Assembly (NCBI RefSeq): GCF_048323675.1
Contig: NZ_JBLWFK010000001.1
Coordinates: forward strand, 310,001 to 374,000
Reading direction: 5' to 3'
Source: Mangrovimicrobium sp048323675
GTDB taxonomy: Bacteria; Pseudomonadota; Gammaproteobacteria; Pseudomonadales; Halieaceae
Length of the DNA stretch: 64,000 nt
Positions 1 through 9,762 of the stretch are shown piece by piece. Below the pieces are notes generated by a model. It was given only the letters and a program-made list of their open reading frames with translations, was not told where the DNA came from and searched no databases. Numbering within the stretch: the stretch's first letter is position 1; each line of letters starts with the position of its first letter. A program made the position numbers and the translations under genes.

Positions 1-1
1 C

Positions 2-949
2 GAGGGCGACAAGCTCGAGGTCGGCGAGTGGGTGCTGGCCATCGGTTCCCCCTTCGGTCTCGATTACTCGGTTACCGCGGGCATCGTCTCTGCCATGGGC
101 CGCAGCCTGCCCACCGAGAACAACGAGAACTACGTGCCGTTTATCCAGACCGACGTGGCCATCAACCCGGGCAATTCCGGCGGTCCGCTGTTCAACCTCG
201 AGGGCGAGGTGGTCGGGGTGAACTCACAGATATTTACCCGCAGCGGCGGCTCCATCGGCCTGTCCTTCTCCATCCCGGTCAGCGTCGTGCACAACGTGGT
301 GGACCAGCTCAGGGAGAACGGCCACGTCACCCGCGGCTGGCTGGGGGTGACCATCCAGGACGTGGACCGGAACCTCGCCGAGTCCTTTGGCCTCGACCGC
401 CCGCGCGGCGCGCTGCTGGTACAGGTGGGCGAGGATACCCCGGCCGCGAAGGCCGGTCTCGAAGAGGGCGATGTCATCCTCAGCTTCGACGGCAAGGAAA
501 TTGGCACCTCCGGCGAATTGCCGCACGTGGTGGGCCTGGTGTCGCCCGGCACCAAGGTGCCGGTGGAGATCATGCGCGACCAGAAGCGGCGCACGCTGAA
601 GGTCGAGGTGGGTGGCCTGGAGGCCGAGGACAGCTATGCGCTCAATGGCGCTGCCGCCGACGACCAGGGCGGCAAGCTCGGGGTGCTGGTCGGCGAGACC
701 CCGCCGGAACTGCTGCAGCGCTGGGGTCTCTCCGGTGGTGTGCAGGTGCGCGAGGTGTTGCCGGGTTCGGCGGCAGCTGAGGCCGGTATCCAGCCCGGGG
801 ACATCATCACCCTGGTCGGGAACAAGCCGGTGAAGAGCCTGGACGCCTTCGAAGACGCGGTGGACGGGCTGAAAAGCGGCAGTTCCGTGCCGGTGCGGCT
901 GATGCGTCGCGGCGCCCCGCTGTTCATCGGCCTGAAACTGGCGGACTGA
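2..949 (+). CDS. mucD: MucD/DegP-type periplasmic serine protease (5' end outside window)
   Basis: Trypsin-like Do-family protease/chaperone that degrades misfolded periplasmic proteins; about 315 C-terminal residues are visible and the frame is open from the window edge. The catalytic serine lies in GNSGG (Ser codon 176-178). Two PDZ domains follow, at roughly nt 330-590 and 680-940. The catalytic His and Asp would lie upstream and are not seen. The order mucD-lepA-lepB-DUF4845-rnc-era-recO matches the Pseudomonas alg/muc region, which favours MucD over DegQ/DegS; two PDZ domains also argue against DegS. A signal peptide cannot be checked. Confidence 0.9.
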   Translation, partial: EGDKLEVGEWVLAIGSPFGLDYSVTAGIVSAMGRSLPTENNENYVPFIQTDVAINPGNSGGPLFNLEGEVVGVNSQIFTRSGGSIGLSFSIPVSVVHNVVDQLRENGHVTRGWLGVTIQDVDRNLAESFGLDRPRGALLVQVGEDTPAAKAGLEEGDVILSFDGKEIGTSGELPHVVGLVSPGTKVPVEIMRDQKRRTLKVEVGGLEAEDSYALNGAAADDQGGKLGVLVGETPPELLQRWGLSGGVQVREVLPGSAAAEAGIQPGDIITLVGNKPVKSLDAFEDAVDGLKSGSSVPVRLMRRGAPLFIGLKLAD

Positions 950-1116
950 TCCGGCGGCTGCAAGGGCAAGGGCCGGGAGAATTCCCGGCATTCTGCCGCC
1001 AGCCGGTCGATAGCGAGCAGGCGGCCTTTGGGGTACAATCGCGCGTTTTTTGGCGGGCTGCCCCCGGGCGGCCTGTTGCATTTCAAGCGCATCGCGCTGT
1101 TTCCAGGCCCTGACGA

Positions 1117-2913
1117 GTGAGCGATCTCCAGTACATCCGTAATTTTTCCATCATTGCCCATATCGACCACGGCAAATCCACGCTGGCTGACCGTTTCATC
1201 CAGCACTGTGGCGGCCTCAGCGACCGGGAGATGGCGGAGCAGGTGCTCGATTCGATGGATATCGAGCGCGAGCGCGGAATTACCATCAAGGCCCAGAGCG
1301 TGACCCTCGATTACCAGGCGCGCGACGGCCACACCTACCAGCTCAATTTCATCGACACACCCGGCCACGTGGACTTTTCCTACGAGGTGTCCCGCTCGCT
1401 GTCCGCCTGTGAGGGCGCGCTGCTGGTGGTGGACGCAGGGCAGGGGGTCGAAGCCCAGTCGGTGGCCAACTGCTACACCGCCATCGAGCAGGGGCTGGAA
1501 GTTCTCCCCATCCTCAACAAGATGGACCTGCCCCAGGCCGACCCGGACAAGGTCAAGAAGGAAATCGAGGAGATCATCGGGATCGACGCCACCGATGCCT
1601 GTGCGGTCAGCGCCAAGACCGGCCTCGGTATCGAGGACGCACTGGAATACCTGGTGGCGAACATCCCGCCCCCCGAGGGTGACCGCAATGCGCCGCTGCA
1701 GGCCCTGATCATCGACAGCTGGTTCGATAACTACCTGGGCGTGGTGTCGCTGGTACGGGTAAAACAGGGCGTGCTGAAAAAGCGCGACAAGTTCATCCCC
1801 AAATCCACCGGCAGGTCCTACCAGGTGGACAGCATCGGAATTTTCACCCCCAAGCGCGTCGAAACCGGTGAGCTGCGCGCCGGCGAGGTGGGCTTCGTGG
1901 TCGCCGGCATCAAGGATATCCAGGGCGCCCCGGTGGGCGATACCCTGGTCAGCGCCGGGCATACCGATGTACCGGCGCTGCCCGGCTTCAAGCGGGTCAA
2001 GCCGCAGGTCTACGCGGGTATCTTCACGGTGTCCTCGGACGACTACGAGGATTTCCGCGACGCGCTGGCCAAGCTGACCCTCAACGATGCTTCACTGTTC
2101 TACGAGCCGGAGACCTCCGACGCGCTGGGCTTCGGCTTCCGCTGCGGCTTCCTCGGCATGCTGCACATGGAAATCATCCAGGAGCGGCTGGAGCGGGAGT
2201 ACGATCTCGACCTGATCACCACCGCGCCGACGGTGATCTACGAGGTGGTTGGCAAGGGCGGTGAAGTGATCCACGTGGACAACCCCTCGGCCCTGCCCGA
2301 CCCCGGTGACATCGAGGAAATGCGCGAGCCAATCGCCCGCTGCAACATCCTGACGCCGCAGGATTACCTCGGCAACGTCATTACCCTGTGCGTGGAAAAA
2401 CGCGGCGTCCAGGTGGACATGCAGTTCCTCGGCAGCCAGGTGCAGGTGACCTACGATATTCCCATGGCGGAGGTGGTGTTAGACTTCTTTGACCGCCTGA
2501 AGTCCGTGAGCCGGGGCTACGCCTCGCTGGATTACAGCTTCGAACGCTTCGAGGCCGCATCCCTCGCACGTCTCGACGTGCTGATCAACGGCGAACGGGT
2601 GGATGCACTGGCGGTCATTGTGCACCGCGACCAGCTGGCGTACCGGGGACGGGCGCTGACTGAAAAAATGAAGGAACTGATCCCCCGGCAGATGTTCGAC
2701 GTGGCGATCCAGGCTGCCGTGGGCGGCAAGGTCGTGGCGAGGCAGACGGTGAAAGCCCTGCGCAAGAACGTAACAGCCAAATGCTACGGTGGTGACGTCA
2801 CACGCAAACGGAAGTTGCTCGAAAAACAAAAAGCGGGCAAGAAACGCATGAAGCAGGTAGGTCGGGTAGAAATACCCCAGTCGGCCTTCCTCGCTGTACT
2901 CAAGGTGGACTGA
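1117..2913 (+). CDS. lepA: Elongation factor 4 (LepA) GTPase
   Basis: Ribosome-associated back-translocating GTPase of 598 aa, the usual family length. It shows the G1 loop AHIDHGKST near residues 14-22, DTPGH, NKMD, and the LepA-specific C-terminal region ending KKRMKQVGRVEIPQSAFLAVL. The start is GTG at 1117, because the conserved N-terminus MSDLQYIRNFSIIAHIDHG begins there. A TACAAT hexamer at 1034-1039 could be a -10 element, but I see no good -35. The stop overlaps the lepB start by 1 nt (TGATG), so the two are translationally coupled. Confidence 0.97.
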   Translation: MSDLQYIRNFSIIAHIDHGKSTLADRFIQHCGGLSDREMAEQVLDSMDIERERGITIKAQSVTLDYQARDGHTYQLNFIDTPGHVDFSYEVSRSLSACEGALLVVDAGQGVEAQSVANCYTAIEQGLEVLPILNKMDLPQADPDKVKKEIEEIIGIDATDACAVSAKTGLGIEDALEYLVANIPPPEGDRNAPLQALIIDSWFDNYLGVVSLVRVKQGVLKKRDKFIPKSTGRSYQVDSIGIFTPKRVETGELRAGEVGFVVAGIKDIQGAPVGDTLVSAGHTDVPALPGFKRVKPQVYAGIFTVSSDDYEDFRDALAKLTLNDASLFYEPETSDALGFGFRCGFLGMLHMEIIQERLEREYDLDLITTAPTVIYEVVGKGGEVIHVDNPSALPDPGDIEEMREPIARCNILTPQDYLGNVITLCVEKRGVQVDMQFLGSQVQVTYDIPMAEVVLDFFDRLKSVSRGYASLDYSFERFEAASLARLDVLINGERVDALAVIVHRDQLAYRGRALTEKMKELIPRQMFDVAIQAAVGGKVVARQTVKALRKNVTAKCYGGDVTRKRKLLEKQKAGKKRMKQVGRVEIPQSAFLAVLKVD

Positions 2914-3761
2914 TGAGCGGAGTAAATATCGATTTTCCCCTGATCCTGACGATCCTGGTGGCGGGTTCGGGACTGATCTGGTTGCTGGACGCACTGTTCC
3001 TGGCGCCGGGCCGCCGACAGACAGTATCCGCGCTGCAGCAGCAATTCCCCAACTGGCAGCAGGAGGGTCACCCCCAGTCCAGCCAGTACGCCGCGCGGGT
3101 CGAGGACAGCGCCTCCGAGCCGGTGATCGTAGAGTATGCGAAATCGTTTTTCCCCGTGTTGCTGGTGGTATTCGTCCTGCGCTCGTTTATCGCCGAACCC
3201 TTCCAGATTCCCTCTTCCTCCATGGTTCCGACGCTGGAAGTCGGCGACTACATTCTGGTCAACAAGTTTACCTACGGTATCCGCCTGCCGGTCACGCGCA
3301 CCAAGGTCATCGACGTCGGTGAACCCGAGCGGGGCGACGTGATGGTCTTTTTCCCGCCGCACATGAACGACACCTATTTCATCAAGCGGGTGATCGGCCT
3401 GCCCGGGGATACCGTGAGTTATCGCAACAAACGGCTGTACATCAACGGCGAACTGGTATCCCATGAAGAAGTAGCCATTGTGCCCGGTCCCCACGCCCGT
3501 TACCGGCTGGGGATCGAGGAACTCGGGGATGCGCGCTTCACCATGCAGACCAATGACGCGCGCCTGCCCGACGATTTTTCAGTGGTGGTCAAGCCGGGTC
3601 ACTATTTCATGATGGGCGATAACCGGGACAACAGCTCGGACAGCCGGGTCTGGGGTCAGGTGCCTGAAAAGGATATTGTTGGCCGGGCGTTTGCCGTCTG
3701 GATGCACTGGGAATCCTTCCTCAGCATTCCCAGTTTCGACCGGGTCGGCTTTATAGAATGA
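2913..3761 (+). CDS. lepB: Signal peptidase I
   Basis: Inner-membrane serine protease that removes Sec/Tat signal peptides; 282 aa. There are two N-terminal membrane segments (about residues 8-29 and 79-96). The catalytic Ser is in SSSMVPT (about residue 103), the Lys general base in FIKRVIGLPGD (about residue 158), and the conserved box GDNRDNSSDSR lies near the C-terminus. The ATG overlaps the lepA stop. The lepA-lepB pairing is classical in gammaproteobacteria. Confidence 0.96.
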   Translation: MSGVNIDFPLILTILVAGSGLIWLLDALFLAPGRRQTVSALQQQFPNWQQEGHPQSSQYAARVEDSASEPVIVEYAKSFFPVLLVVFVLRSFIAEPFQIPSSSMVPTLEVGDYILVNKFTYGIRLPVTRTKVIDVGEPERGDVMVFFPPHMNDTYFIKRVIGLPGDTVSYRNKRLYINGELVSHEEVAIVPGPHARYRLGIEELGDARFTMQTNDARLPDDFSVVVKPGHYFMMGDNRDNSSDSRVWGQVPEKDIVGRAFAVWMHWESFLSIPSFDRVGFIE

Positions 3762-3793
3762 TGATATAGGGGCAAGTCTTGGAGGGTAGGGAA

Positions 3794-4180
3794 ATGCGTA
3801 CGCCGCAGCGTCAACGGGGGATGGGGATTCCCGGCATGATTATCATTGCGATCATGGCCGGTTTCTATGTCATGTGCTTTGTGAAGATGATTCAACCCTA
3901 CACCGAGTACCTGTCGATCAAGAGTATCGTCAGCCAGGTGGCCTCCGAGCACCAGCCGGGCACCACCTCGCTCACCGAGATCCGCCGGCGCATAGACCGG
4001 CTCTTTATCACCAACCAGATCTACGCCATTACCACCGGTGACGTCGAAGTCTACCGGGAGAAAGGCATCACCTATATCGACGCCAGCTACGAGGCCCGCA
4101 TTCCCCTGGTCTGGCGTATTGACATCGTGCTGAAATTCGACGATCTCAAATTCGTGGCGGGCCAGCCAAATAGCCAGTGA
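3794..4180 (+). CDS. DUF4845 family membrane protein
   Basis: Small protein of 128 aa with one N-terminal membrane segment (GMIIIAIMAGFYVMCFVKMI) after a basic leader, then a soluble domain. This is the DUF4845 protein usually found between lepB and rnc in Pseudomonas-like genomes; its function is unknown. The ATG at 3794 is preferred over an upstream in-frame TTG (3779) because a GGAGGG Shine-Dalgarno lies at 3781-3786. Its stop overlaps the rnc GTG by 4 nt. Confidence 0.85.
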   Translation: MRTPQRQRGMGIPGMIIIAIMAGFYVMCFVKMIQPYTEYLSIKSIVSQVASEHQPGTTSLTEIRRRIDRLFITNQIYAITTGDVEVYREKGITYIDASYEARIPLVWRIDIVLKFDDLKFVAGQPNSQ

Positions 4181-4872
4181 GCAGTGACCGGGCGCGACAA
4201 TTACTGGAGTTGCAGCAGCGGCTCGGCCACCGGTTCTCCGACGAGAGCCTGTTGAACCTCGCGCTGACCCACCGCAGTGCCGGTAGCCGCAACAACGAGC
4301 GCCTGGAATTCCTCGGCGATTCCATCGTCAACCACGTGGTGGCCGAGGTGCTCTACGAAAAATTTCCCGATGCCCACGAGGGCGACCTCAGCCGCCTGCG
4401 CGCCGCGCTGGTAAAGGGCGACACCCTGGCGCAACTGGCGCGGGAGCTGTCCCTTGGCGAGCACCTGCTGCTCGGCGGCGGCGAGCGCAAGAGCGGTGGC
4501 CGGCGGCGTGGTTCGATCCTCGCCGACGCGCTGGAAGCCGTCGCCGGTGCTATATTCATTGATGCGGGGCTCGTGGAGAGCCGTCGCTGTGTGCTGGCCT
4601 GGTACGGCGACCAACTGGACGAGCTCAGTGTCGCGGCAGTCGCCAAGGATCCGAAAACCCGCCTGCAGGAATTTCTCCAGGGCCGGGGTATCCCGCTCCC
4701 GGAATATGCGTTGTTGGGAGTGGAAGGCGAGGACCACAACCAGCGTTTCCAGGTCGCCTGTCGTATCAGCAAACCACAGATGGTAGCGGAGGGCGCAGGC
4801 AAGAGCCGGCGCAAGGCTGAGCAGGCCGCGGCCGAAGCCGCGCTCCAGAGGCTTGAATCCCATGGCAAGTGA
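4177..4872 (+). CDS. rnc: Ribonuclease III
   Basis: Double-strand-specific endoribonuclease that processes rRNA precursors and structured mRNAs; 231 aa. The signature NERLEFLGDSIVNHVV carries the catalytic acidic residues, followed by the second acidic cluster DALEAVAGAIFIDAG and a C-terminal dsRNA-binding domain (from about residue 155, ending in SRRKAEQAAAEAAL). It starts with GTG, overlapping the upstream stop (GTGA). era starts inside its 3' end. Confidence 0.97.
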   Translation: MSSDRARQLLELQQRLGHRFSDESLLNLALTHRSAGSRNNERLEFLGDSIVNHVVAEVLYEKFPDAHEGDLSRLRAALVKGDTLAQLARELSLGEHLLLGGGERKSGGRRRGSILADALEAVAGAIFIDAGLVESRRCVLAWYGDQLDELSVAAVAKDPKTRLQEFLQGRGIPLPEYALLGVEGEDHNQRFQVACRISKPQMVAEGAGKSRRKAEQAAAEAALQRLESHGK

Positions 4873-5761
4873 CACCACGCGCAGTGGTTACGTGGCAATC
4901 GTCGGGCGCCCCAACGTGGGCAAGTCGACGCTGCTCAATCACCTGCTGGGCCAGAAGATCAGCATCACTTCGCGCAAACCGCAGACCACCCGCCACCAGG
5001 TGCTGGGTATCAAGACTGAGGGCGATAACCAGATTGTCTTCGTCGATACGCCGGGCCTGCACCGCGCAGAGGGCAAGGCCATCAACCGCTACATGAATCG
5101 CGCCGCCAGCAGTGCCCTGCGCGACGTCGACGTGGTGGTGATGGTGGTGGACCGCACCGCCTGGACCGAGGAGGACCAGATGGTGCTGGAGCAGGTACAG
5201 GCCGTCGGCCTGCCGACCCTGCTGGTGGTCAACAAGGTCGACCTGATGGAGGACAAGGCCCAGTTGCTGCCCCACCTGCAGTCTTTGACCGAGCGCTACA
5301 ATTTCGAGGCTATCCTGCCGCTCTCCGCCCTGCGCAACCTCAACGTGGTGGAACTGGAGCAGGAGATCCTGCGCTTCCTGCCGGAGTCGGCGCACTTTTT
5401 CCCCGAGGAGCAGATCACCAATCGCAGCCAACGCTTCCTGGCGGCGGAGATCGTGCGCGAGAAAATCATGCGCCAGCTGGGCGACGAACTGCCCTACTCG
5501 GTGGCGGTGGAGATCGAGGAGTTCGCGCTGGAAGGGGCCACGGTGCATATCTCCGCCCTGATCCTGGTCGAGCGCGACGGGCAGAAGAAAATCCTTATCG
5601 GCGAGAAGGGCGCGCGCCTGCGTTCCATTGGTACCGAAGCCCGCCGCGATATGGAAAAGCTCTTCGACAGCAAGGTAATGCTGCGCCTGTGGGTCAAGGT
5701 GCGCAGGGGCTGGTCCGACGACGAGCGCGCCCTGCGCAGCCTGGGTTACGACGACGTCTGA
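4862..5761 (+). CDS. era: GTPase Era, 16S rRNA maturation
   Basis: Essential ribosome-biogenesis GTPase that binds the 3' end of 16S rRNA; 299 aa. G1 GRPNVGKST, G3 DTPGLH and G4 NKVD lie in the N-terminal half, and the C-terminal KH domain contains the GEKGARLRSIG loop. ATG 4862 is chosen over an in-frame TTG at 4853, giving the standard length. It overlaps rnc by 11 nt, as expected for the rnc-era-recO operon. Confidence 0.97.
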   Translation: MASDTTRSGYVAIVGRPNVGKSTLLNHLLGQKISITSRKPQTTRHQVLGIKTEGDNQIVFVDTPGLHRAEGKAINRYMNRAASSALRDVDVVVMVVDRTAWTEEDQMVLEQVQAVGLPTLLVVNKVDLMEDKAQLLPHLQSLTERYNFEAILPLSALRNLNVVELEQEILRFLPESAHFFPEEQITNRSQRFLAAEIVREKIMRQLGDELPYSVAVEIEEFALEGATVHISALILVERDGQKKILIGEKGARLRSIGTEARRDMEKLFDSKVMLRLWVKVRRGWSDDERALRSLGYDDV

Positions 5762-5768
5762 GACAGCC

Positions 5769-6491
5769 ATGCGGGTTCAACTGCAGCCGGCCTACATCCT
5801 GCACCAGCGCGCCTATCGCGACACCAGCCTGCTGCTGGAACTGTTCACTGCCGAGCACGGGCGGGTCAGCCTGGTGGCGAAGGGGGTCCGGCGGCGTTCC
5901 CGGGGCGGGAGCAGCGCGGCCCTGTTGCAGCCCTTCATACCCTTGCTGCTGTCTTTCAGTGGCCGCCACGAACTGAAAACCCTGACCCATGTTGAAGCGG
6001 CTGCCGCGGGGCGGATACTGCGCGGCGAGCGCCTGTACAGCGCACTCTACCTCAACGAGTTACTGGTGCGCCTGCTGCACCGACACGATCCCCACCCCAC
6101 ACTGTTTGCCGCCTACAGCGAGGCGCTGGATCACTTGCAGGACGCCGGGTCGGTGGACCCGGTGTTGCGCCGTTTCGAGCTCGGCCTGCTGGAGGAGCTG
6201 GGCTACAGCCTTTCCCTCTCGGTGGAGGGGCTCAGCGGCGATCCATTGCGCGAAGAGGGCTGGTACCTGCTGGACCCCGAATACGGCCTGGTCCGCGCAC
6301 CTGCCGGCGCCTCGCCCGCCTACCCCGGAGCCGACCTGCTGGCGATGGGCTGCGGTGAATTTGCCGGCCCGGCAGGGCGCACGGCCAAGCGCTTGATGCG
6401 CCAGGCGCTGGCGCTGCATCTCGGGCCGGAGCCCCTGAAAAGCCGGGAACTGTTCCGCGCGCGCTGGCGCGACGACAGCGCCGCGGAATGA
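5769..6491 (+). CDS. recO: DNA repair protein RecO
   Basis: RecFOR-pathway mediator that loads RecA on SSB-coated DNA; 240 aa. The N-terminal OB-fold opens with QPAYILHQRAYRDTSLLLELFT, followed by VAKGVRRRS, both typical of gammaproteobacterial RecO. It starts 7 nt after era. The next gene in the Pseudomonas order would be pdxJ, but here cysM follows after a 140 bp gap. Confidence 0.93.
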   Translation: MRVQLQPAYILHQRAYRDTSLLLELFTAEHGRVSLVAKGVRRRSRGGSSAALLQPFIPLLLSFSGRHELKTLTHVEAAAAGRILRGERLYSALYLNELLVRLLHRHDPHPTLFAAYSEALDHLQDAGSVDPVLRRFELGLLEELGYSLSLSVEGLSGDPLREEGWYLLDPEYGLVRAPAGASPAYPGADLLAMGCGEFAGPAGRTAKRLMRQALALHLGPEPLKSRELFRARWRDDSAAE

Positions 6492-6631
6492 AAGCCGGCC
6501 ATCGGCCTGCGGGGCGGCGCCCCCTGCCGTCCCCGGCCACAGATTGCCCGGTGATACAAGCCCCGCAATGTGTCATGCACAGATGCGCCGGACAGGGTAA
6601 ACTCCCACCGGATTGAGAAGCCAGAGTTTCT

Positions 6632-7528
6632 ATGCGCGACTACCCCACCATTGAAGCCTGTATCGGCAACACCCCCCTCGTGCGCCTGCAGCGCATGCAG
6701 GGCGATACCAGCAACACCATCCTGTTGAAGCTGGAGGGCACCAACCCGGCCGGTTCGGTGAAGGACCGCCCGGCGCTGAGCATGATCAGCCAGGCCGAGG
6801 CCCGCGGCGAGATCCGCCCCGGGGATACCCTGATCGAGGCCACCAGCGGCAATACCGGGATCGCCCTTGCGATGGCGGCGGCGATCCGCGGCTACCGCCT
6901 GGTGTTGATCATGCCCTCCCACATGAGCGACGAGCGCAAACAGGCGATGGCGGCCTACGGGGCCGAGCTGGTGGAAGTCAGCAAGGACGAGGGAATGGAA
7001 GGCGCCCGCGACCTCGCACGGGAAATGGAAAGGCGCGGCGAGGGCAAGGTGCTGGACCAGTTCGCCAACCCGGACAATCCCCTGGCCCATGTCACCGGTA
7101 CCGGACCGGAAATCTGGCAGCAGACCGGCGGCAGCATCACCCACCTGGTCAGCTCCATGGGCACCACCGGCACCATCATGGGCTGTTCCGCCTACCTCAA
7201 GCAGCAGAATCCGGACATCTGTATTGTTGGCCTGCAGCCCGAGGATGGCTCCAGCATTCCCGGTATCCGGCGCTGGCCCGCGGCCTACCTGCCGGCTATT
7301 TTCGATGCCGCACGGGTGGATCGCGTACTGGATATCTCACAGCGGGAATCCGAGGTCACCATGCGCCGGTTGGCCGCGGAGGAGGGCATATTCTGTGGCG
7401 TCTCCTCTGGCGGGGCGGTGGCCGGCGCGTTGCGCGTGTCCGCCGAAGTCGAAAACGCGGTGATCGTTGCGATTATCTGTGATCGCGGCGACCGCTACCT
7501 GTCCACCGGCGTCTTCGCCGGAGCCTAG
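6632..7528 (+). CDS. cysM: Cysteine synthase B (O-acetylserine sulfhydrylase)
   Basis: PLP enzyme making cysteine from O-acetylserine and sulfide or thiosulfate; 298 aa. The PLP lysine is in NPAGSVKDRPA, the substrate loop is EATSGNTGIALAM, and the phosphate-binding loop is GTTGTIMG. The arrangement with IRRWP matches CysM better than CysK. It ends 2 nt before relA, so it is probably co-transcribed with it, as in Pseudomonas where cysM neighbours relA. Confidence 0.93.
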   Translation: MRDYPTIEACIGNTPLVRLQRMQGDTSNTILLKLEGTNPAGSVKDRPALSMISQAEARGEIRPGDTLIEATSGNTGIALAMAAAIRGYRLVLIMPSHMSDERKQAMAAYGAELVEVSKDEGMEGARDLAREMERRGEGKVLDQFANPDNPLAHVTGTGPEIWQQTGGSITHLVSSMGTTGTIMGCSAYLKQQNPDICIVGLQPEDGSSIPGIRRWPAAYLPAIFDAARVDRVLDISQRESEVTMRRLAAEEGIFCGVSSGGAVAGALRVSAEVENAVIVAIICDRGDRYLSTGVFAGA

Positions 7529-7530
7529 CC

Positions 7531-9762
7531 ATGGTACGCGTCCGGCAGGAAGACCTGTTAGATACCGCCGATGGCGAGATCGATCTCGACCTGTGGTTCA
7601 ACAGCCTGCCCCTGCACGCGGAAGTGCTGGAGGATCCCCGCCTGCGCAGCGCGACCGAACTGGTACGCGAACTGTCCCGGGGGGCCGGTGTCGACCAGCC
7701 TGACTGGGCCCGGGGCAGCGACTGTTTTCGCGCCGGCCTGCAGGTGATGTTGATCCTCGCTGAACTGCACGTCGGCGCGGATTGCCTGATTGGCGGCATG
7801 CTCTACCGGGCTGTGCGCGAGGAGCGCATCGGGCTGGAAGATATTCGCGAACGCTTCGGCGCTCCCGTGGCGGACCTCCTGCAGGGCGTGCTGCGGATGG
7901 CGGCGATTGGCGAACTGCGGCTGCACCAGGACCGGCCGGTACTCGGCCAGGCCCACGCGCAGAAGGACAACATCCGCAAGATGCTGGTGGCGATGGTCGA
8001 CGATGTCCGCGTCGCCCTGATCAAGCTGGCGGAGCGCACCTGCGCCCTGCGCGCGGTGAAGCACGACGACGAACGGCGCGAAGCCGTGGCCCGCGAAGTA
8101 TTCGATGTCTATGCCCCGCTGGCCCACCGCCTCGGTATCGGCCACCTGAAGTGGGAACTCGAGGACCTGTCGTTCCGCTATATCTATCCCGAAGCCTACC
8201 GCAAGATCGCCCGGCTGCTGGACGGCAAGCGGCTGGAGCGCGACCAGTTCATCGCCGAGGTGAAAAACACCCTGGTCCGGGTGCTGCAGGACGCCGGCCT
8301 GGAGTTTGAGATCGAGGGCCGGGCCAAGCATATTTACAGCATCTGGCGCAAAATGCAGCGCAAGGGCATCGGCTTCTCCCAGGTCTACGATATCCGCGCG
8401 GTGCGTATCCTGGTGCCCGAAATCAAGGACTGCTACGCGACGCTGGGCCTGGTGCACGGCCTGTGGCGCAATATCCCCAACGAATTTGACGACTATATCG
8501 CCAACCCCAAGGAAAACGGCTATCGCTCGCTGCACACCGCGGTAATCGGGCCGGAGGGAAAAATCCTCGAAGTACAGATTCGCACCATCCGCATGCACGA
8601 GGAAGCGGAACTGGGGGTCTGCGCCCACTGGCGTTACAAGGGTTCGGACGGCGAGTCGGGCATGGCCAGTACCTACGAGGAAAAAATTGCCTGGTTGCGC
8701 CAGGTGCTCGACTGGCACGAGGAAACCGGCGACGCCGTGGGCGTCGCCGAACAGTTCAGCTTCGATGTGGCGCAGGACCGGGTCTACGTCTTTACCCCCC
8801 AGGGGGACGTGGTAAACCTGGCCCAGGGCGCCACGCCGCTGGATTTCGCCTACCACGTGCATACCGAAGTCGGGCATCGCTGTCGCGGGGCCAAGGTGAA
8901 CGGTTCCATCGTGCCCCTGACCTACACCCTGAAAACCGGAGAGCGGGTGGAGATCCTGACCAGCAAGGAGGGCCTGCCGCGCCGCGACTGGTTGCAGCCG
9001 GGACTCGGCTACCTGCGCACTTCCCGCGCGCGGGCCAAGGTACAGCATTGGTTCCGCAGCCAGGCGCGGGAGGAAAACATCGCCGCGGGCCGGCACCTGC
9101 TGGAGCGCGAGTTCAAGCGCCTGGCCCTGACCAGTGTCGACTACCTGCGTATCGCCAAGAAGGTGCAGATGCCTACGGTCGACGAGATGTACGCCGCTGT
9201 AGGTTCCGGCGAGCTCTCCTCGGCCCAGGTACTGCACGCCGCCCAGGGGCTGGTGGAACGGCGCCCGGAACCACAGTTGAAAACCGTGCGGCCAGGCGCG
9301 ACCCGCCTGCGCAGCGAGGTCCAGGTGCAGGGGGTCGGCAACCTGCTCAACCACATGGCCGGTTGCTGCAAACCGCTGCCCGGGGATGCCATTACCGGCT
9401 TCATTACCCGTGGGCGCGGGGTCAGCATTCACCGCAGCGACTGCGCGCGCCTGGTCAGGTTGTCCGAGCTCAGTCCCGAGCGGGTGATCGACGTCGACTG
9501 GGGGTCTACCCCGACCGACAACTACGAAGTGGAAATCGGTATCGAGGCCTACGATCGCCAGGGCCTGCTGCGGGATATCACCGGTCTTCTCGCCAGTTCC
9601 CATATCAATGTGCTGGCCATCAATACCCAGTCACTGGTCAAAACCAATACCGCAACCATGCGCCTGCGCGTCGAGGTGCCCAATCTCGCCGCGCTGTCCA
9701 AATTGCTCGAGCGCATCAACCGGCTGCACAACGTCATGTCCGCATTCAGGATCAGTGAATGA
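7531..9762 (+). CDS. relA: GTP pyrophosphokinase RelA, (p)ppGpp synthetase I
   Basis: Ribosome-linked stringent-response synthetase of 743 aa. The synthetase region has KENGYRSLHTAV and EVQIRTIRMHEEAELG. TGS (VYVFTPQGDVVNLAQGATPLDFAYHVHTEVGH), zinc-finger (HMAGCCKPLPGD) and ACT (C-terminal about 80 residues) domains follow. In the N-terminal hydrolase domain the metal-binding HD motif is absent (GGMLYRAVREERIG in its place), so this is a synthetase-only RelA rather than a bifunctional SpoT. The stop overlaps the mazG ATG by 4 nt. Confidence 0.96.
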   Translation: MVRVRQEDLLDTADGEIDLDLWFNSLPLHAEVLEDPRLRSATELVRELSRGAGVDQPDWARGSDCFRAGLQVMLILAELHVGADCLIGGMLYRAVREERIGLEDIRERFGAPVADLLQGVLRMAAIGELRLHQDRPVLGQAHAQKDNIRKMLVAMVDDVRVALIKLAERTCALRAVKHDDERREAVAREVFDVYAPLAHRLGIGHLKWELEDLSFRYIYPEAYRKIARLLDGKRLERDQFIAEVKNTLVRVLQDAGLEFEIEGRAKHIYSIWRKMQRKGIGFSQVYDIRAVRILVPEIKDCYATLGLVHGLWRNIPNEFDDYIANPKENGYRSLHTAVIGPEGKILEVQIRTIRMHEEAELGVCAHWRYKGSDGESGMASTYEEKIAWLRQVLDWHEETGDAVGVAEQFSFDVAQDRVYVFTPQGDVVNLAQGATPLDFAYHVHTEVGHRCRGAKVNGSIVPLTYTLKTGERVEILTSKEGLPRRDWLQPGLGYLRTSRARAKVQHWFRSQAREENIAAGRHLLEREFKRLALTSVDYLRIAKKVQMPTVDEMYAAVGSGELSSAQVLHAAQGLVERRPEPQLKTVRPGATRLRSEVQVQGVGNLLNHMAGCCKPLPGDAITGFITRGRGVSIHRSDCARLVRLSELSPERVIDVDWGSTPTDNYEVEIGIEAYDRQGLLRDITGLLASSHINVLAINTQSLVKTNTATMRLRVEVPNLAALSKLLERINRLHNVMSAFRISE

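Noticed and set aside
1034..1039. A complete promoter for lepA
   Set aside because: The TACAAT hexamer is good, but no acceptable -35 lies 16-18 bp upstream, so it is only mentioned under the gene.
7558..9603. A 681-codon open frame antisense to relA
   Set aside because: relA is unambiguous; long antisense frames are expected in high-GC DNA because stop codons are rare.
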